From positions 62,001-126,000 of the forward strand of contig JAKFUU010000008.1 of NCBI GenBank assembly GCA_021732525.1: DNA of 64,000 nucleotides. Direction: 5' to 3'. Below, one piece after another: positions 63,953 through 64,000 of this stretch (its first letter is position 1; each line of letters starts with the position of its first letter). Origin of the DNA: Sphingomonadaceae bacterium. GTDB lineage: Bacteria; Pseudomonadota; Alphaproteobacteria; Sphingomonadales; Sphingomonadaceae. The position numbers and the translations under genes were made by a program. The notes beneath the pieces were generated by a model. The model saw only the letters and a program-made list of their open reading frames with translations. It was not told the origin of the DNA and did no database searches.

Positions 63953-64000
63953 GAATGCGATATCATAAGGGATAAAGGTTCTTAAAACCCTTGATATTAA

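Overview
This window looks like chromosomal core and accessory DNA from an alphaproteobacterium of the order Sphingomonadales. The evidence is moderately high GC with strong NNC/NNG codon preference, two TonB-dependent receptors, a prmC-DUF4167 pair, a pyrE-pdxJ-acpS-lepB run, and an aa3-type cytochrome oxidase operon ordered coxB-coxA-ctaB-small protein-ctaG-coxC-DUF983-surf1. This is inferred from protein content and gene order; no rRNA or tRNA gene is present to confirm it. I saw no CRISPR array, transposase or prophage.

Layout. 1-7047: an exported-protein fragment, a PhoD-like lipoprotein phosphatase, PutA (proline to glutamate), the DNA polymerase sliding clamp dnaN, a histidine phosphatase coupled to a small exported protein, and a strong terminator. 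7071-14654: the most interesting locus. A TonB-dependent receptor is divergent from a tightly coupled four-gene operon encoding a GH31 sulfoquinovosidase, a LacI-family regulator, an aldo/keto reductase and an SsuD-like FMNH2-dependent sulfonate monooxygenase. Diagnostic residues support a sulfoquinovose (plant sulfolipid sugar) oxidative desulfonation pathway of the sulfo-SMO type: glycoside uptake, release of sulfoquinovose, oxygenolytic C-S cleavage to sulfite plus 6-oxo-glucose, then reduction to glucose. The shared intergenic region carries an operator-like palindrome placed to control both directions. No flavin reductase and no inner-membrane sugar transporter are encoded beside it.

14865-28935: a COQ4 homologue, an iodotyrosine-deiodinase-type flavoprotein, a DUF418 membrane protein, a DegP-HflC-HflK quality-control block on the minus strand, then Mrp, a Tat-exported molybdopterin hydroxylase large subunit without its small subunit, ferrochelatase, an acetoacetyl-CoA reductase, PrmC and DUF4167. 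29064-40793: two tandem DUF4139 exported proteins (the second with a TonB-box-like insert), PriA, DUF4197, a PQQ-type sugar dehydrogenase, a phosphate-selective-type porin, a 3-hydroxyacyl-CoA-type SDR and glutaryl-CoA dehydrogenase. 40885-47271 (minus): the cytochrome c oxidase structural and assembly operon. 47498-57203: pyrimidine, pyridoxal and acyl-carrier-protein genes with signal peptidase I, a second TonB receptor, an Atm1-type ABC exporter, RecQ and a DUF442 protein. 57372-63393: fatty-acid hydroxylase, GMC oxidoreductase, then a coupled thrC-methyltransferase-folB-pteridine-reductase-like run. 63394-64000 has no gene but holds dispersed repeats and a candidate structured RNA.

Dispersed short repeats recur between genes. 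One family has AGAGCATTTTGCG-type inverted ends (14653, 40792, 57247). In two copies its first bases supply the TAG stop codon of the upstream gene. A second palindromic family occurs at 27791 and 57209, and a GTCATTGCGAA...TTCGCAATGAC element occurs at 63655.
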